Below, piece by piece: positions 28,796 through 36,809 of a stretch of DNA of 64,000 nucleotides. This DNA comes from Deltaproteobacteria bacterium (GTDB lineage Bacteria > Myxococcota_A > UBA796 > SXON01). Numbering within the stretch: position 1 is the first letter of the stretch; every line of letters starts with the position of its first letter. The position numbers and the translations under genes were made by a program. The stretch lies in NCBI GenBank assembly GCA_947490345.1, contig CANLGL010000003.1, forward strand, positions 81,109 through 145,108, written 5' to 3'. The notes beneath the pieces were generated by a model. It worked only from the letters and a program-made list of their open reading frames with translations. It was not told the origin of the DNA and did no database searches.

Positions 28796-30535
28796 GTGAG
28801 CCTGTTCGCGCCGCTTTTGGACCCTACCCTCCGCACCTGGGAGGTGCGGGCGCTGGTTGCCGGGGTGGTGGTCGGCCTCGTGGGGTGGGCGCTCCGGCGT
28901 TCCGGGCGAACGAAGCCGCTTGCGGCCTGGGAGCACGCCTGGGCGTGGGACGTGCTGGCGCTGAGCATCGTGCTTGCGGTGCAGGTGCCCGCGGTCCTCC
29001 GGGTGTGGGGGATGATCTCGCCGCACGGCTCGCCCGTGGGGCCCGACTCCGACTACAATTTCCTGTCCGCGGTGGCGATCGAAAACGGGGACGCTTCGCT
29101 GTACGCGATCGACCGGTACCCGGGCTTTCCTTGGGCGGCGAGCGTTTTGGCCGAAGGGTCGCGCGAGCTCGCCTCGGCCGGGCTGCGAGTGTCGATGGCG
29201 TCCAGCTTCCTGTCCGGTTTCGGCGCCTACTGGTTGGGGCGGCAGCTGCACGGCCGGATCGCTGGCGCGCTGGCGATGTGCGTGGTGCTCCGCCTCCCGG
29301 GGCTGGTCGACTGTGGGCGGCAATTCACTCCTTACGCGTTCATCGCTGCCGCCGATCTGATTGGGGTTGCCGCGCTCATCGCGCTGGCGCGTGGACGACT
29401 GCTTGCGACGGTGCCGTTGGCGGCCGCCGCGGGGGGATTGTTCACGGCCGATCCGAAGCAGGTACCGGTGGCGCTGGCGATGGTGGGCCTCGGCGCCTTT
29501 TTCCTAGTGCTGCGTCCCCGCTGGGCCGCGTTGCCGGCGCTCGGCGCGCTCGGGGCCGTGCTCCCGGTGGTCAATGACTGGATGGGCAAGAAAAACCTGC
29601 CGATTGCCTCGATCGAGGAGATCACCACCCGAGTATCGCTTGGTTTCAACATCGATCCCGCGCTCCCCCGAGACGGTTGGGTCCCAGGCCAGACCTTCGC
29701 TGACCTTTTTGCCAGCCTTCTGCGTGTCGCGGACGCGGTGAGCGCACCGGAGGCCCGGGGATGGTTCGCCCCCGCCGCTCTCCCGGGAATTCGGATGGAA
29801 TTTCCTGACACCTCGGCTGTGTGGCCACTCCTGGTTTTGGCGCTCCCCGTCGTGATGCTGGTCCAGCGGTCCGGCCTGCGGGCTTGGTTGCTCCCCCTGG
29901 CGGTTTCGCCGCTGGCAATCGTACTGGTCTCCTGCCTGCACCTGCACTTTCAGCATCGGTACTTCCTGGCCGTCGCGGTGTGCCTGCCGCCGTTGGCGGT
30001 CGCGGCGTTGGCCCGGCTCGTGGGTCCGTGGGGGTGTCTCGCCGCTGGACTCGTCGCGCTGGTCCCCGCCAGCTCGCCGTGGCGGCGCGAGGCCCCGGGC
30101 CTCTCTGGAGGGCGTCCAGTGGACACCGATTCCTGGTCGGGGACCGAGTCGCCCGAGTGGTTCACGGTCTCCCGCGCCTACGATGAGCGCTTGCCCGCCG
30201 ACGCCGTCGTTCTCGACTACGCCTCCTCTCGACCCTGGGTGATGATGGCGGTCCTGAGGCCGTACGTGCGCTGTGTCAGCACGCGCGACACCTGCCGGTC
30301 GCATCTCAACGACGCCGGCAGCCTCCATGCCGTCCTTTTCCCGGGCGAACCGCCCAGCTCCCGTGACGCGCCCGACGCGAGCGAACTCTGGAGCGCGACC
30401 CACGCCCCAGCCGCGGTCGGCGCCTGCTGGCAGCGGGTCGGCGGGCGGCCCGGCAACGGCGCTTTGTACTCCTGGACCTGCGACGCTCGCCCGGTGACGC
30501 TGCGGATTCGGGCCGCGGGAGAACCGCCCCGATGA
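28796..30535 (+). CDS. Large integral membrane protein, GT-C glycosyltransferase-like
   Basis: 579 residues from GTG 28796. About ten hydrophobic helices, the first at ~18-37, with an early periplasmic loop containing GPDSDYN (about residue 82-88), the place where GT-C glycosyltransferases keep their Asp-containing metal site. The C-terminal ~150 residues are soluble with several Cys (CVSTRDTC, CWQR). No other motif proves the enzyme class. It overlaps the MBOAT gene by four bases (ATGA), so it is probably part of a cell-surface polysaccharide unit. GT-C assignment is tentative. Confidence 0.7.
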   Translation: MSLFAPLLDPTLRTWEVRALVAGVVVGLVGWALRRSGRTKPLAAWEHAWAWDVLALSIVLAVQVPAVLRVWGMISPHGSPVGPDSDYNFLSAVAIENGDASLYAIDRYPGFPWAASVLAEGSRELASAGLRVSMASSFLSGFGAYWLGRQLHGRIAGALAMCVVLRLPGLVDCGRQFTPYAFIAAADLIGVAALIALARGRLLATVPLAAAAGGLFTADPKQVPVALAMVGLGAFFLVLRPRWAALPALGALGAVLPVVNDWMGKKNLPIASIEEITTRVSLGFNIDPALPRDGWVPGQTFADLFASLLRVADAVSAPEARGWFAPAALPGIRMEFPDTSAVWPLLVLALPVVMLVQRSGLRAWLLPLAVSPLAIVLVSCLHLHFQHRYFLAVAVCLPPLAVAALARLVGPWGCLAAGLVALVPASSPWRREAPGLSGGRPVDTDSWSGTESPEWFTVSRAYDERLPADAVVLDYASSRPWVMMAVLRPYVRCVSTRDTCRSHLNDAGSLHAVLFPGEPPSSRDAPDASELWSATHAPAAVGACWQRVGGRPGNGALYSWTCDARPVTLRIRAAGEPPR

Positions 30536-31896
30536 GTTTTGTGACCCTCACCTTCGCGATCTTCTTCGCGCTGGTCTTCGCGCTGTACGTTCCGGTGCGC
30601 TGGCGGCTGCAAAACCTGCTGCTCCTGGTGGCGAGCGCTGCGTTCTACGGCTGGGAGCACCCCTGGTGGGTGCTCCTGCTCTACTTCTCCGCCGGTATCG
30701 ACTACCTCGCGGCGATCGGGATGGAGCGGTGGCCGGCCCACAAGCGTCCCTTGCTCACGACGAGCCTCGGCGCGAACCTGGCGCTGCTCGCCTGGTTCAA
30801 GTACGCAATGTTCGCCTCGGACAACTTGCGTGCTCTGGGCGCGGATGTGCCGCTCCTCGACGTGATCCTGCCGGCCGGCATCTCCTTCTACACGTTCCAG
30901 TCGATGAGCTACACCATCGACGTGTACCGCGGGGTCATGCCCGCATGCCGGAACATCCTCGACTATTACCTCTTCGTAAGCTTCTTCCCTCAGCTCGTTG
31001 CCGGCCCCATCGAGCGTGCTCCGGACCTGTTGCGCCAGGTGCTCGCGCCGCGGGTGGTGGCGTGGTCCAACGTCGAAGCGGGGCTTTTGCGCGCGACGTG
31101 GGGCGTGGCCAAGAAGGTGATCGTGGCGGACAACGTCGCGGTCTACGTCGACCGGGTGTACGGGCTACCGACCTTGAGCCTGCCCCTGGCGATGGCTGGC
31201 GCGTTCGCCTTCGCCGTCCAGATTCTCGCGGACTTCTCCGGGTACACCGACATCGCCCGCGGCGTGGCCCAGTGTTTCGGGTTCACCCTGTCCCCGAACT
31301 TTCTTCATCCCTACCTCGCGGCCAATCCTTCCGAACTGTGGCGTCGATGGCACGTCAGTTTTTCAAGCTGGATCCGTGATTATCTCTATGTTCCGCTCGG
31401 CGGGTCGAAGGGTTCGGCGCTTCGTGTCGCGGCGGTGACCGTCCTGACGATGGCCATCAGTGGTCTGTGGCACGGGGCGTCGTGGAACTTCGTATTGTGG
31501 GGGGTGTACCACGGGCTTTTGGTCGTGGTCTATCGCCCGCTGTGGAGGGTGCTGGGGCTGTTGCCGCGCTGGGTCACCGTGCCGATCTTCTTCTGCCTCG
31601 TCGTCTTCGGCTGGGCGATCTTCCGTCAGCACGATGCCAGCGTGCTTTTCGACACCTTCCGCCACCCCTGGCCGGTTCACCCGCACAGCGAACTCATCGT
31701 CGGCGGCGTGCTGATGGCCGTCGGCGCCTGTGGCGGCGCGATCCTGGTGCTGGGCCTGTTGGCCGAGCGCTATCTCCTGCCGCGCCTCGGTGCGCTCCGA
31801 CCCGCCTTTGCGGTCGGTTTTGTCTCGCTGGTCGCGACTCTTCTGGTCTACTGGATGCGGACCAATGCGGACGCGTTTATTTACTTCCGGTTCTAG
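30532..31896 (+). CDS. MBOAT-family membrane O-acyltransferase (AlgI/DltB-like)
   Basis: 454 residues with about ten membrane helices. LWRRWHVSFSSWIRDYLYVP (269-288, Trp/His motif) and SGLWHGASWNF with invariant His314 are the MBOAT signatures, closest to AlgI/PatA. The family transfers acyl groups across the membrane to polysaccharides, with an SGNH-type partner finishing the transfer. Such a partner (32605) lies downstream but is separated by an inverted vapBC pair. The start overlaps the preceding gene. Confidence 0.94.
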   Translation: MSFVTLTFAIFFALVFALYVPVRWRLQNLLLLVASAAFYGWEHPWWVLLLYFSAGIDYLAAIGMERWPAHKRPLLTTSLGANLALLAWFKYAMFASDNLRALGADVPLLDVILPAGISFYTFQSMSYTIDVYRGVMPACRNILDYYLFVSFFPQLVAGPIERAPDLLRQVLAPRVVAWSNVEAGLLRATWGVAKKVIVADNVAVYVDRVYGLPTLSLPLAMAGAFAFAVQILADFSGYTDIARGVAQCFGFTLSPNFLHPYLAANPSELWRRWHVSFSSWIRDYLYVPLGGSKGSALRVAAVTVLTMAISGLWHGASWNFVLWGVYHGLLVVVYRPLWRVLGLLPRWVTVPIFFCLVVFGWAIFRQHDASVLFDTFRHPWPVHPHSELIVGGVLMAVGACGGAILVLGLLAERYLLPRLGALRPAFAVGFVSLVATLLVYWMRTNADAFIYFRF

Positions 31897-31899
31897 TCC

Positions 31900-32319
31900 T
31901 CAGCGAAACGGATTCTCGATCCGGAGCTCACCGATGCGCTGGCCGTCTTGGAGGTCCTCCGTGAACAGGGTGGTGCAGCCGCCCTGGATCGCGGCCGCCA
32001 CGATCATCGCATGGTAGAGGGAGAATCCCCAGCGGCCTCGCAGCGCCAGGGCCTCCCGGTAGAGGTCTGGCTCGGGGAAGACCCGACAGAGAGGCAGGAG
32101 CACCAGGTCGAGGTACTCCCTCGCCTCGGCGGTGGTCATCGGCGTTGCGAACTTGCGGAGCGCCACGTTGAGGAACTCCTGGACCACCTGGAAGCTGATC
32201 GTTCCCGCCCCGCCGAGCGCCCCGGCGACGAGCTCCCGCGACCGGGCGCGCTTGGCGGGTTGGGAGCTGTCGAAGCCGTAGACGACAACGTTGGTGTCGA
32301 GAAAATACCTACCGCTCAT
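31900..32319 (-). CDS. vapC: VapC-type PIN-domain toxin, one catalytic Asp replaced by His
   Basis: 139 residues. YFLDTNVVVYGF gives Asp8; QEFLN gives Glu48; LFTEDLQDGQ gives Asp122 and Asp125. The place of the third acidic residue (usually YYDALIVAAA) reads LYHAMIVAAA with His103, a deviation that could lower or abolish RNase activity. Length and order otherwise fit VapC. It overlaps the antitoxin gene by 11 bp and stops 3 bp from the convergent MBOAT gene. Confidence 0.88.
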   Translation of the reverse strand: MSGRYFLDTNVVVYGFDSSQPAKRARSRELVAGALGGAGTISFQVVQEFLNVALRKFATPMTTAEAREYLDLVLLPLCRVFPEPDLYREALALRGRWGFSLYHAMIVAAAIQGGCTTLFTEDLQDGQRIGELRIENPFR

Positions 32320-32530
32320 TCAGCTCATCCCGCGAAAACGGACCGCCCGATTCGACGTGGGCCAGCCGCTTGAGCAGGCCGTCGTGGGCCTGACGGAGCC
32401 TCTCCTCGGCGACGTACCCCTCCAGCCACAGCCGAAAGACGACGTTGAGCGTGGTCTGCTGCCGCTGAGCACGCTCCCGCGCTTGCTCGATGAGGTGCTC
32501 GTCGGCGGTGAGCGTGACGTTGCGCAGCAT
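32309..32530 (-). CDS. vapB: VapB-type antitoxin
   Basis: 73 residues from ATG 32530, with GGAG six bases upstream; a frame reaching 32587 lacks such a site. MLRNVTLTADEHLIEQARER followed by TTLNVVFRLWLEGYV is a ribbon-helix-helix DNA-binding start, and the acidic C-terminus is the toxin-binding arm. It is the first gene of the pair and probably represses it. Together with vapC it lies, reversed, between an MBOAT gene and its likely SGNH partner. Confidence 0.85.
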   Translation of the reverse strand: MLRNVTLTADEHLIEQARERAQRQQTTLNVVFRLWLEGYVAEERLRQAHDGLLKRLAHVESGGPFSRDELNER

Positions 32531-32604
32531 GCTGGTCTCCACGATCTTCGTGTGCACGAATGTAGTGGAAGCAAGCGGGCTCGTCAACGGAGTACAATCA
32601 TGGG

Positions 32605-33606
32605 GTGCGCAAACTTGCCATCGCCGACGCGCTCTGGCTGCTGACTGCGCTCTTCGCCGCGACGCCGCCCGTCGTCGGCTACCTCGCGCTTCCCGCGGCG
32701 CGCGAGGGTACCGCCGTGCCGCTGCCCGGCGCGCCTGGCGAGGTGACCGTCGATCCCCAGGCCGAGCTGTTCATCATCGGCAACTCGAAGGCCGGCTCCG
32801 ACATTGACGTGCCGACGCTCCTCGCCGCTTTGGGGCGACCGAAGCTCAAGGTCCAGGTCATCTCGATCGGCTCGGCGACCCTTCCGGTGTACTACGCGGT
32901 GGTCAAGAACCTCGTGGCGCCCCAGACCCGGCAGCCGGTCGTCGTCGTCTATGCGACGCCCATCGAGATCCTCACTTCGGACCTGACCTCTGACCGTCGC
33001 GACCTGCTCTTGCGACCCTACCTCACCGCGGACGAGCCGGTGATCGGGCGGAAGCTCTACCACCACGCTCCCGACGGGCTCCAAGGCATGCGAGAGCGGG
33101 CGGTGACCGCGCGCGACGCGACTCTCTCCAGACTGGCAGACGTCGTGGCGGCGGCGGTCAGCGGGCCCCCCGGTCGGGCGCACCTCGACGCGGCGTTTGC
33201 CGAGGTCTTCGGCCAGAGCTGGGCCGCCCGTCGACGCCCGAGCCTCACCGGCGTTCCTATCGGCGGCTACCCGTCCGAGTCCGCGATCGGCCAGGTGCTC
33301 GACGACACGTTCGTGGTTGAGTTGGAGGCCGTGTGCGACGCACATGGCATCCCCTTGGTCTTTGCCGTCTCGCCGGTGACCGGGGTGATCCTTGCCCGCG
33401 AGGAGGGCCGCCTGCGGGGCATGGAGACCGTCTTGGCCGACGCCCGCGCCCACGCCGACGGTTGGTTCGTGCTCCCGAACCCCGGGCCCCAGCGCGTGCA
33501 CTGGCGCGATGATGAGCACATGAGCGAGGTCGCGGCGCGGGCGAACACGGAGCTGCTTGCGTCGGAGCTGCGGCGGTTGGGCGTGCTCGGGGCGCGGGGG
33601 GAGTAG
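32605..33606 (+). CDS. SGNH-hydrolase-like membrane-anchored acyltransferase partner
   Basis: 333 residues from GTG 32605. One N-terminal hydrophobic segment (res 8-30) anchors it to the membrane. LFIIGNSKAGSDID (Ser61) is the block I serine motif and VHWRDDEHMSE near the C-terminus supplies the Asp/His pair, as in AlgX/AlgJ/DltD-type proteins that complete MBOAT-driven O-acylation. The terminal ~29 codons are duplicated 738 bp downstream. Fits the polysaccharide O-acylation unit begun at 28796. Confidence 0.8.
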   Translation: MRKLAIADALWLLTALFAATPPVVGYLALPAAREGTAVPLPGAPGEVTVDPQAELFIIGNSKAGSDIDVPTLLAALGRPKLKVQVISIGSATLPVYYAVVKNLVAPQTRQPVVVVYATPIEILTSDLTSDRRDLLLRPYLTADEPVIGRKLYHHAPDGLQGMRERAVTARDATLSRLADVVAAAVSGPPGRAHLDAAFAEVFGQSWAARRRPSLTGVPIGGYPSESAIGQVLDDTFVVELEAVCDAHGIPLVFAVSPVTGVILAREEGRLRGMETVLADARAHADGWFVLPNPGPQRVHWRDDEHMSEVAARANTELLASELRRLGVLGARGE

Positions 33607-33614
33607 CGGCGCGC

Positions 33615-33656
33615 CCCGAACCGATGCCAGGGGCCAATCGTGTTCAGGCGCTGCGA
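33615..33656 (+). pseudogene. Fragment similar to an internal part of cinA
   Basis: The 21 bases CCAATCGTGTTCAGGCGCTG(C) at 33635-33655 are identical to 34730-34750 inside cinA, and the bases just before also match (CCGATGCC). In the cinA frame both read NRVQAL. A chance match of this length is very unlikely, so this is a displaced copy. Confidence 0.7.
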
Positions 33657-33944
33657 GGGCTGCGCGGAGGCGCCGCTCCTGGGCGGCGGCGCCGCAAGGG
33701 GGGCAGGGCGGCGGCGGTAAGCGGCCGGGGGACCGCGAGGGTGAGTTTTTCAACGCAGCGTTCCAGCCGCTCACGGCGGCCGCCCGCTGCTCCCGCAGCC
33801 CCGACGCTGGGCGGGGCTCAGGCGCGCCCCTCCAGGCGGCAGCGCGGCGGCGCCGGAGGCGGCGCGGAGCGCGGCGGCGCCGCAAGGGGGGCGGCGCGGC
33901 GGCGCCGCCGGCACCAAACAAACGACTCGAACTGACGAGTGGCG

Positions 33945-33971
33945 AGTTTGGTGTCGTGGCGACACCAAACT
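33945..33971. repeat. Palindrome, 12-bp arms, 3-bp loop (copy 1)
   Basis: AGTTTGGTGTCG, TGG, CGACACCAAACT: a perfect inverted repeat. A second, longer copy lies 48 bp downstream with the same core and loop. No T-run follows, so it is not an ordinary terminator. Confidence 0.85.
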
Positions 33972-33992
33972 GCCCTCTCACCACCGTGAACA

Positions 33993-34025
33993 GCGAGTTT
34001 GGTGTCGTGGCGACACCAAACTCGC
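33993..34025. repeat. Palindrome, 15-bp arms, 3-bp loop (copy 2)
   Basis: GCGAGTTTGGTGTCG, TGG, CGACACCAAACTCGC: a perfect inverted repeat sharing core and loop with the copy at 33945. Half copies (GCACCAAAC at 33911 and GACTTTGGTGCCG at 34045) flank the pair. Confidence 0.85.
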
Positions 34026-34119
34026 ATCTCACACTTACGACCGCGGACTTTGGTGCCGCGGCGCGGCGGCGCCGCAAGGGGGGCAGCGCGGCGGCGCCGC
34101 CGCCGATTCCGTCAGTCGG

Positions 34120-34344
34120 GTGGAGGCGCTGCCGGTGCCCGCCTCTGGCCTGGGCGAAGCCTGCACGGACGCCGAGGGCTACCAGTCGTATCATGGCGAC
34201 GGCGGCTGCGGCTGCGCGGCGGACCCGGGCGCCACGGCGTCCGGCACGCTGCTGCTCAGTGTGCTCGGCGTGGCGCGGGCAAACACGGTGCTGCTTGCGT
34301 CGGAGCTGCGGCGATTGGGCGTGCTCGGGGGGCGGGGGGAGTAG
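34120..34344 (+). pseudogene. Relic: MYXO-CTERM-like tail joined to a copy of the SGNH gene end
   Basis: A 74-codon frame. Its middle (GDGGCGCAADPGATASG then LLLSVLGVAR) has the Gly/Cys, hydrophobic, Arg plan of MYXO-CTERM tails, similar to the end of the gene at 770. Its last ~20 codons (ANTVLLASELRRLGVLGGRG) match the SGNH protein end (ANTELLASELRRLGVLGARG), and the DNA identity continues past the stop for about 13 bp. No start region, signal peptide or full domain remains, so I call it a recombined relic. Confidence 0.6.
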
Positions 34345-34386
34345 CGGCGTGCCCCGATGGAGTCCGACGTCGGGCTACATGGCCAC

Positions 34387-35613
34387 ATGGGCGTGCGCTT
34401 TGACATCGTCAGCCAGGGCGAGGAGCTTTTGTCCGGCCAGGCGGTGGACACCAACGCGGCGTGGATCTCGGGGCAGCTCGGCAGCTTGGGACTTTTTCCG
34501 GGGCGGGTGACCGTGGTTGGCGACGACCTGGAGTCGATTCGCGAGGTGCTTCGTGAAAGTGCCGAGCGCGCCTCGCTCGTGGTCTGTACCGGGGGCCTCG
34601 GCCCCACCAGCGACGACCTGACGCGGGAGGCGGTCGCGTTGGCGTTCAGCCGGCCACTTCATCAGGACCCGACGGCGATGGCGCAAATCGAAGCACGCTA
34701 CCGCACGCGAAACCGGCCGATGCCCGAGACCAATCGTGTTCAGGCGCTGCTACCTGAGGGCGCCGAGCTTTTGGAGAACTTGCTCGGAACGGCGCCCGGT
34801 TTCCGGCTCGACACCGGGAGCTGCGCCGCTTTCTTCTTCCCCGGGGTGCCCTTCGAGATGAAGCCGATGGTCGAGGCGTATCTGCTTCCCTACGCCCGAC
34901 TGCGCTTCTCGCTCGCGCGCCGACGAACGGTGATTCTGAGGACGGTGAACCTCGCGGAGAGCGTCGCGGCCCAGCGCATGGAGGGCTTCGAGCGCCCCGG
35001 AGTGGGCGTCGGCTATCGCGCGAGTTTTCCGGAAGTCCAGGTCAAGCTGCATGTGGATGATGGACTCGACAGCGACGCACTTGCAGCGGAGGCGATCGAG
35101 CGACTGGGTCGGCAATTGGTGTTCGGTGTCGACAGCGGGACACTCGCCGATGTGGTCGGGAACTTGCTCCGCGCGCGTGGGCAAACCGTCGCGACCGCGG
35201 AAAGCTGCACGGCGGGCAGGATCGCCGCGGAGTTGACGGCGACGGCGGGGGCCAGCGACTACTTCGTCGGTGGCGCGGTGGTCTATGCAAACGCGGAAAA
35301 GGTCCGCCAATGCGGGGTCAGTGCGGCTCTCCTCGACAGTCATGGGGCGGTGAGCGAGCCCGTGGCGCGCGCCCTGGCCGAGGGCATCCGCCTGCGGAGC
35401 GGTGCCAATTGGGGGCTGGCGGTGACTGGAGTAGGCGGACCCGGTGGGGGTTCCGTCGAAAAGCCCGTGGGCACGGTACATTTCGCGTGCGCGGGCCCCG
35501 ACGGGACCACGCACCGGGCGGTGAGGCTGCCCTATGATCGGCCCCGAAATCTCGCCGCCTCGGTGGCGGCGGCGCTTGATCTGCTCCGGCTTCGCCTGTT
35601 GAACCAAACCTGA
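34387..35613 (+). CDS. cinA: CinA family protein (MoCF-like domain plus NMN amidohydrolase domain)
   Basis: 408 residues from ATG 34387 (MGVRFDIVSQGEELLSG, the usual CinA start); ATG 34357 would add ten residues and starts at the edge of a duplicated segment. N-terminal part has VVCTGGLGPTSDDLTREAVA, the molybdopterin-binding-like motif; the C-terminal domain has AESCTAGRIAAELTATAGAS and AVTGVGGPGGG, the nicotinamide mononucleotide deamidase. It lies 93 bp before recA, an association known from many bacteria where cinA and recA are co-expressed. Confidence 0.92.
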   Translation: MGVRFDIVSQGEELLSGQAVDTNAAWISGQLGSLGLFPGRVTVVGDDLESIREVLRESAERASLVVCTGGLGPTSDDLTREAVALAFSRPLHQDPTAMAQIEARYRTRNRPMPETNRVQALLPEGAELLENLLGTAPGFRLDTGSCAAFFFPGVPFEMKPMVEAYLLPYARLRFSLARRRTVILRTVNLAESVAAQRMEGFERPGVGVGYRASFPEVQVKLHVDDGLDSDALAAEAIERLGRQLVFGVDSGTLADVVGNLLRARGQTVATAESCTAGRIAAELTATAGASDYFVGGAVVYANAEKVRQCGVSAALLDSHGAVSEPVARALAEGIRLRSGANWGLAVTGVGGPGGGSVEKPVGTVHFACAGPDGTTHRAVRLPYDRPRNLAASVAAALDLLRLRLLNQT

Positions 35614-35706
35614 ACATAGAATTTCAATCCATCCATTTTTTGGCGAGTCAGCCCTTGCGTCCGTACAGGTCCGGGGTAGTAGTGCAAACCAACCCTGGAG
35701 TGTCCC

Positions 35707-36735
35707 ATGCCCATCGACCCTGAACGTGCCAAAGCCCTCGACGCCGCCGTCGCCGCCATCGAACGAGCCTACGGAAAGGGCGCCATCATGCGCTTGGGGG
35801 CGGCGGAGCACGTGCAGATCAGCACGATCTCCACTGGCTCGATCGGGCTGGATCTCGCGCTCGGTGTAGGCGGGATCCCGCGTGGCCGGGTGTCCGAGAT
35901 CTACGGTCCGGAAGCCAGCGGCAAGACCACGATGACGCTGCACCTCATCGCCGAAGCGCAGAAGCGCGGCGGGGTCGCCGCGTTCATCGACGCCGAGCAC
36001 GCGCTGGACGTCAACTACGCCCGCGCGCTGGGTGTGGCGGTGGAAGAACTGCTCATCTCCCAGCCCGACACCGGTGAACAGGCGTTGGAGATCGCCGACA
36101 CCCTCGTACGCTCCGGTGCCGTCGACGTCGTCGTCGTGGACTCGGTCGCGGCCCTGGTCCCCAAGGCCGAGCTCGAGGGTGAGATGGGCGATCAGCAGCC
36201 CGGCGCCCAGGCACGACTGATGTCGCAGGCGCTGCGTAAGCTCACCGCCAACATCCACAAGTCCAACTGCGCCATGGTCTTCATCAACCAGGTCCGCATG
36301 AAGATCGGGGTGATGTTCGGCTCGCCGGAGACCACCAGCGGCGGCAACGCGCTGAAGTACTACGCCACGGTCCGCCTCGACATCCGGCGCATCGGCACGC
36401 TCAAGCACGGGGAAGAGTCGATCGGCAATCGCACCCGCGTCAAGGTCGTGAAGAACAAGTTGGCGCCGCCCTTCCGGCAGGTCGAGTTCGACATCCTGTA
36501 CGGCAAGGGCATCAACCAGGAGGGTGAGCTTGTGGACCTGGGCGTGGACCTCGGCATCGTCCGTAAGTCGGGCTCCTGGTTCGCGTACGGCGAGGACCGG
36601 ATCGGGCAAGGACGTGAGAAGGCGATCCAGTTCCTCAACGACCGGCCCGACCTCCGCGAGCGGCTGCGCGCCGAGATCACCAACCGCGGGGAGGCGGCCG
36701 TGCCCGTGGTGTCCGGGGCCAGCGCCGAGGCCTAG
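35707..36735 (+). CDS. recA: Recombinase RecA
   Basis: 342 residues. Walker A GPEASGKT at 67-74, [20 protein letters not shown], and MRKLT-type L2 region [18 protein letters not shown] are the RecA signatures. Length is normal and no intein is present. TGGAG lies seven bases before the ATG. I looked for a LexA operator in the 93-bp upstream gap and found none that fits a known consensus. Acts in homologous recombination and the SOS response. Confidence 0.98.
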   Translation: MPIDPERAKALDAAVAAIERAYGKGAIMRLGAAEHVQISTISTGSIGLDLALGVGGIPRGRVSEIYGPEASGKTTMTLHLIAEAQKRGGVAAFIDAEHALDVNYARALGVAVEELLISQPDTGEQALEIADTLVRSGAVDVVVVDSVAALVPKAELEGEMGDQQPGAQARLMSQALRKLTANIHKSNCAMVFINQVRMKIGVMFGSPETTSGGNALKYYATVRLDIRRIGTLKHGEESIGNRTRVKVVKNKLAPPFRQVEFDILYGKGINQEGELVDLGVDLGIVRKSGSWFAYGEDRIGQGREKAIQFLNDRPDLRERLRAEITNRGEAAVPVVSGASAEA

Positions 36736-36809
36736 GGCGCAACAAGGCAGTGATCGGCACCGCTGGATAGCATGGCCGCGGCCGTGCTCCCGCGGTCGCC
36801 GGAGCTTCC

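Larger units (their letters stand above)
33607..34356. repeat. Mosaic intergenic island of palindromes, GC-rich repeats and gene relics
   Basis: 750 bp without a coding gene. It contains a cinA-like fragment (33615-33656), several copies of a GC-rich unit of the type GCGGCGGCGCCGCAAGGGGG (near 33683, 33868 and 34064), two large palindromes (33945-34025), and a relic joining a MYXO-CTERM-like tail to a copy of the SGNH gene end (34120-34344). I see it as a recombination scar carrying repeated elements. Confidence 0.75.

Noticed and set aside
33945..34025. CRISPR-like array
   Set aside because: Only two palindromes with short unequal spacing, no repeated leader, no cas genes.
32584..34194. A 536-codon leftward frame over the SGNH gene and repeat island
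   Set aside because: Antisense shadow; contains repeated Arg/Pro runs arising from palindromic DNA, no domain.
35614..35706. LexA/SOS box before recA
   Set aside because: I compared the gap with known Proteobacterial and myxobacterial LexA consensus forms; no sequence matches well enough.
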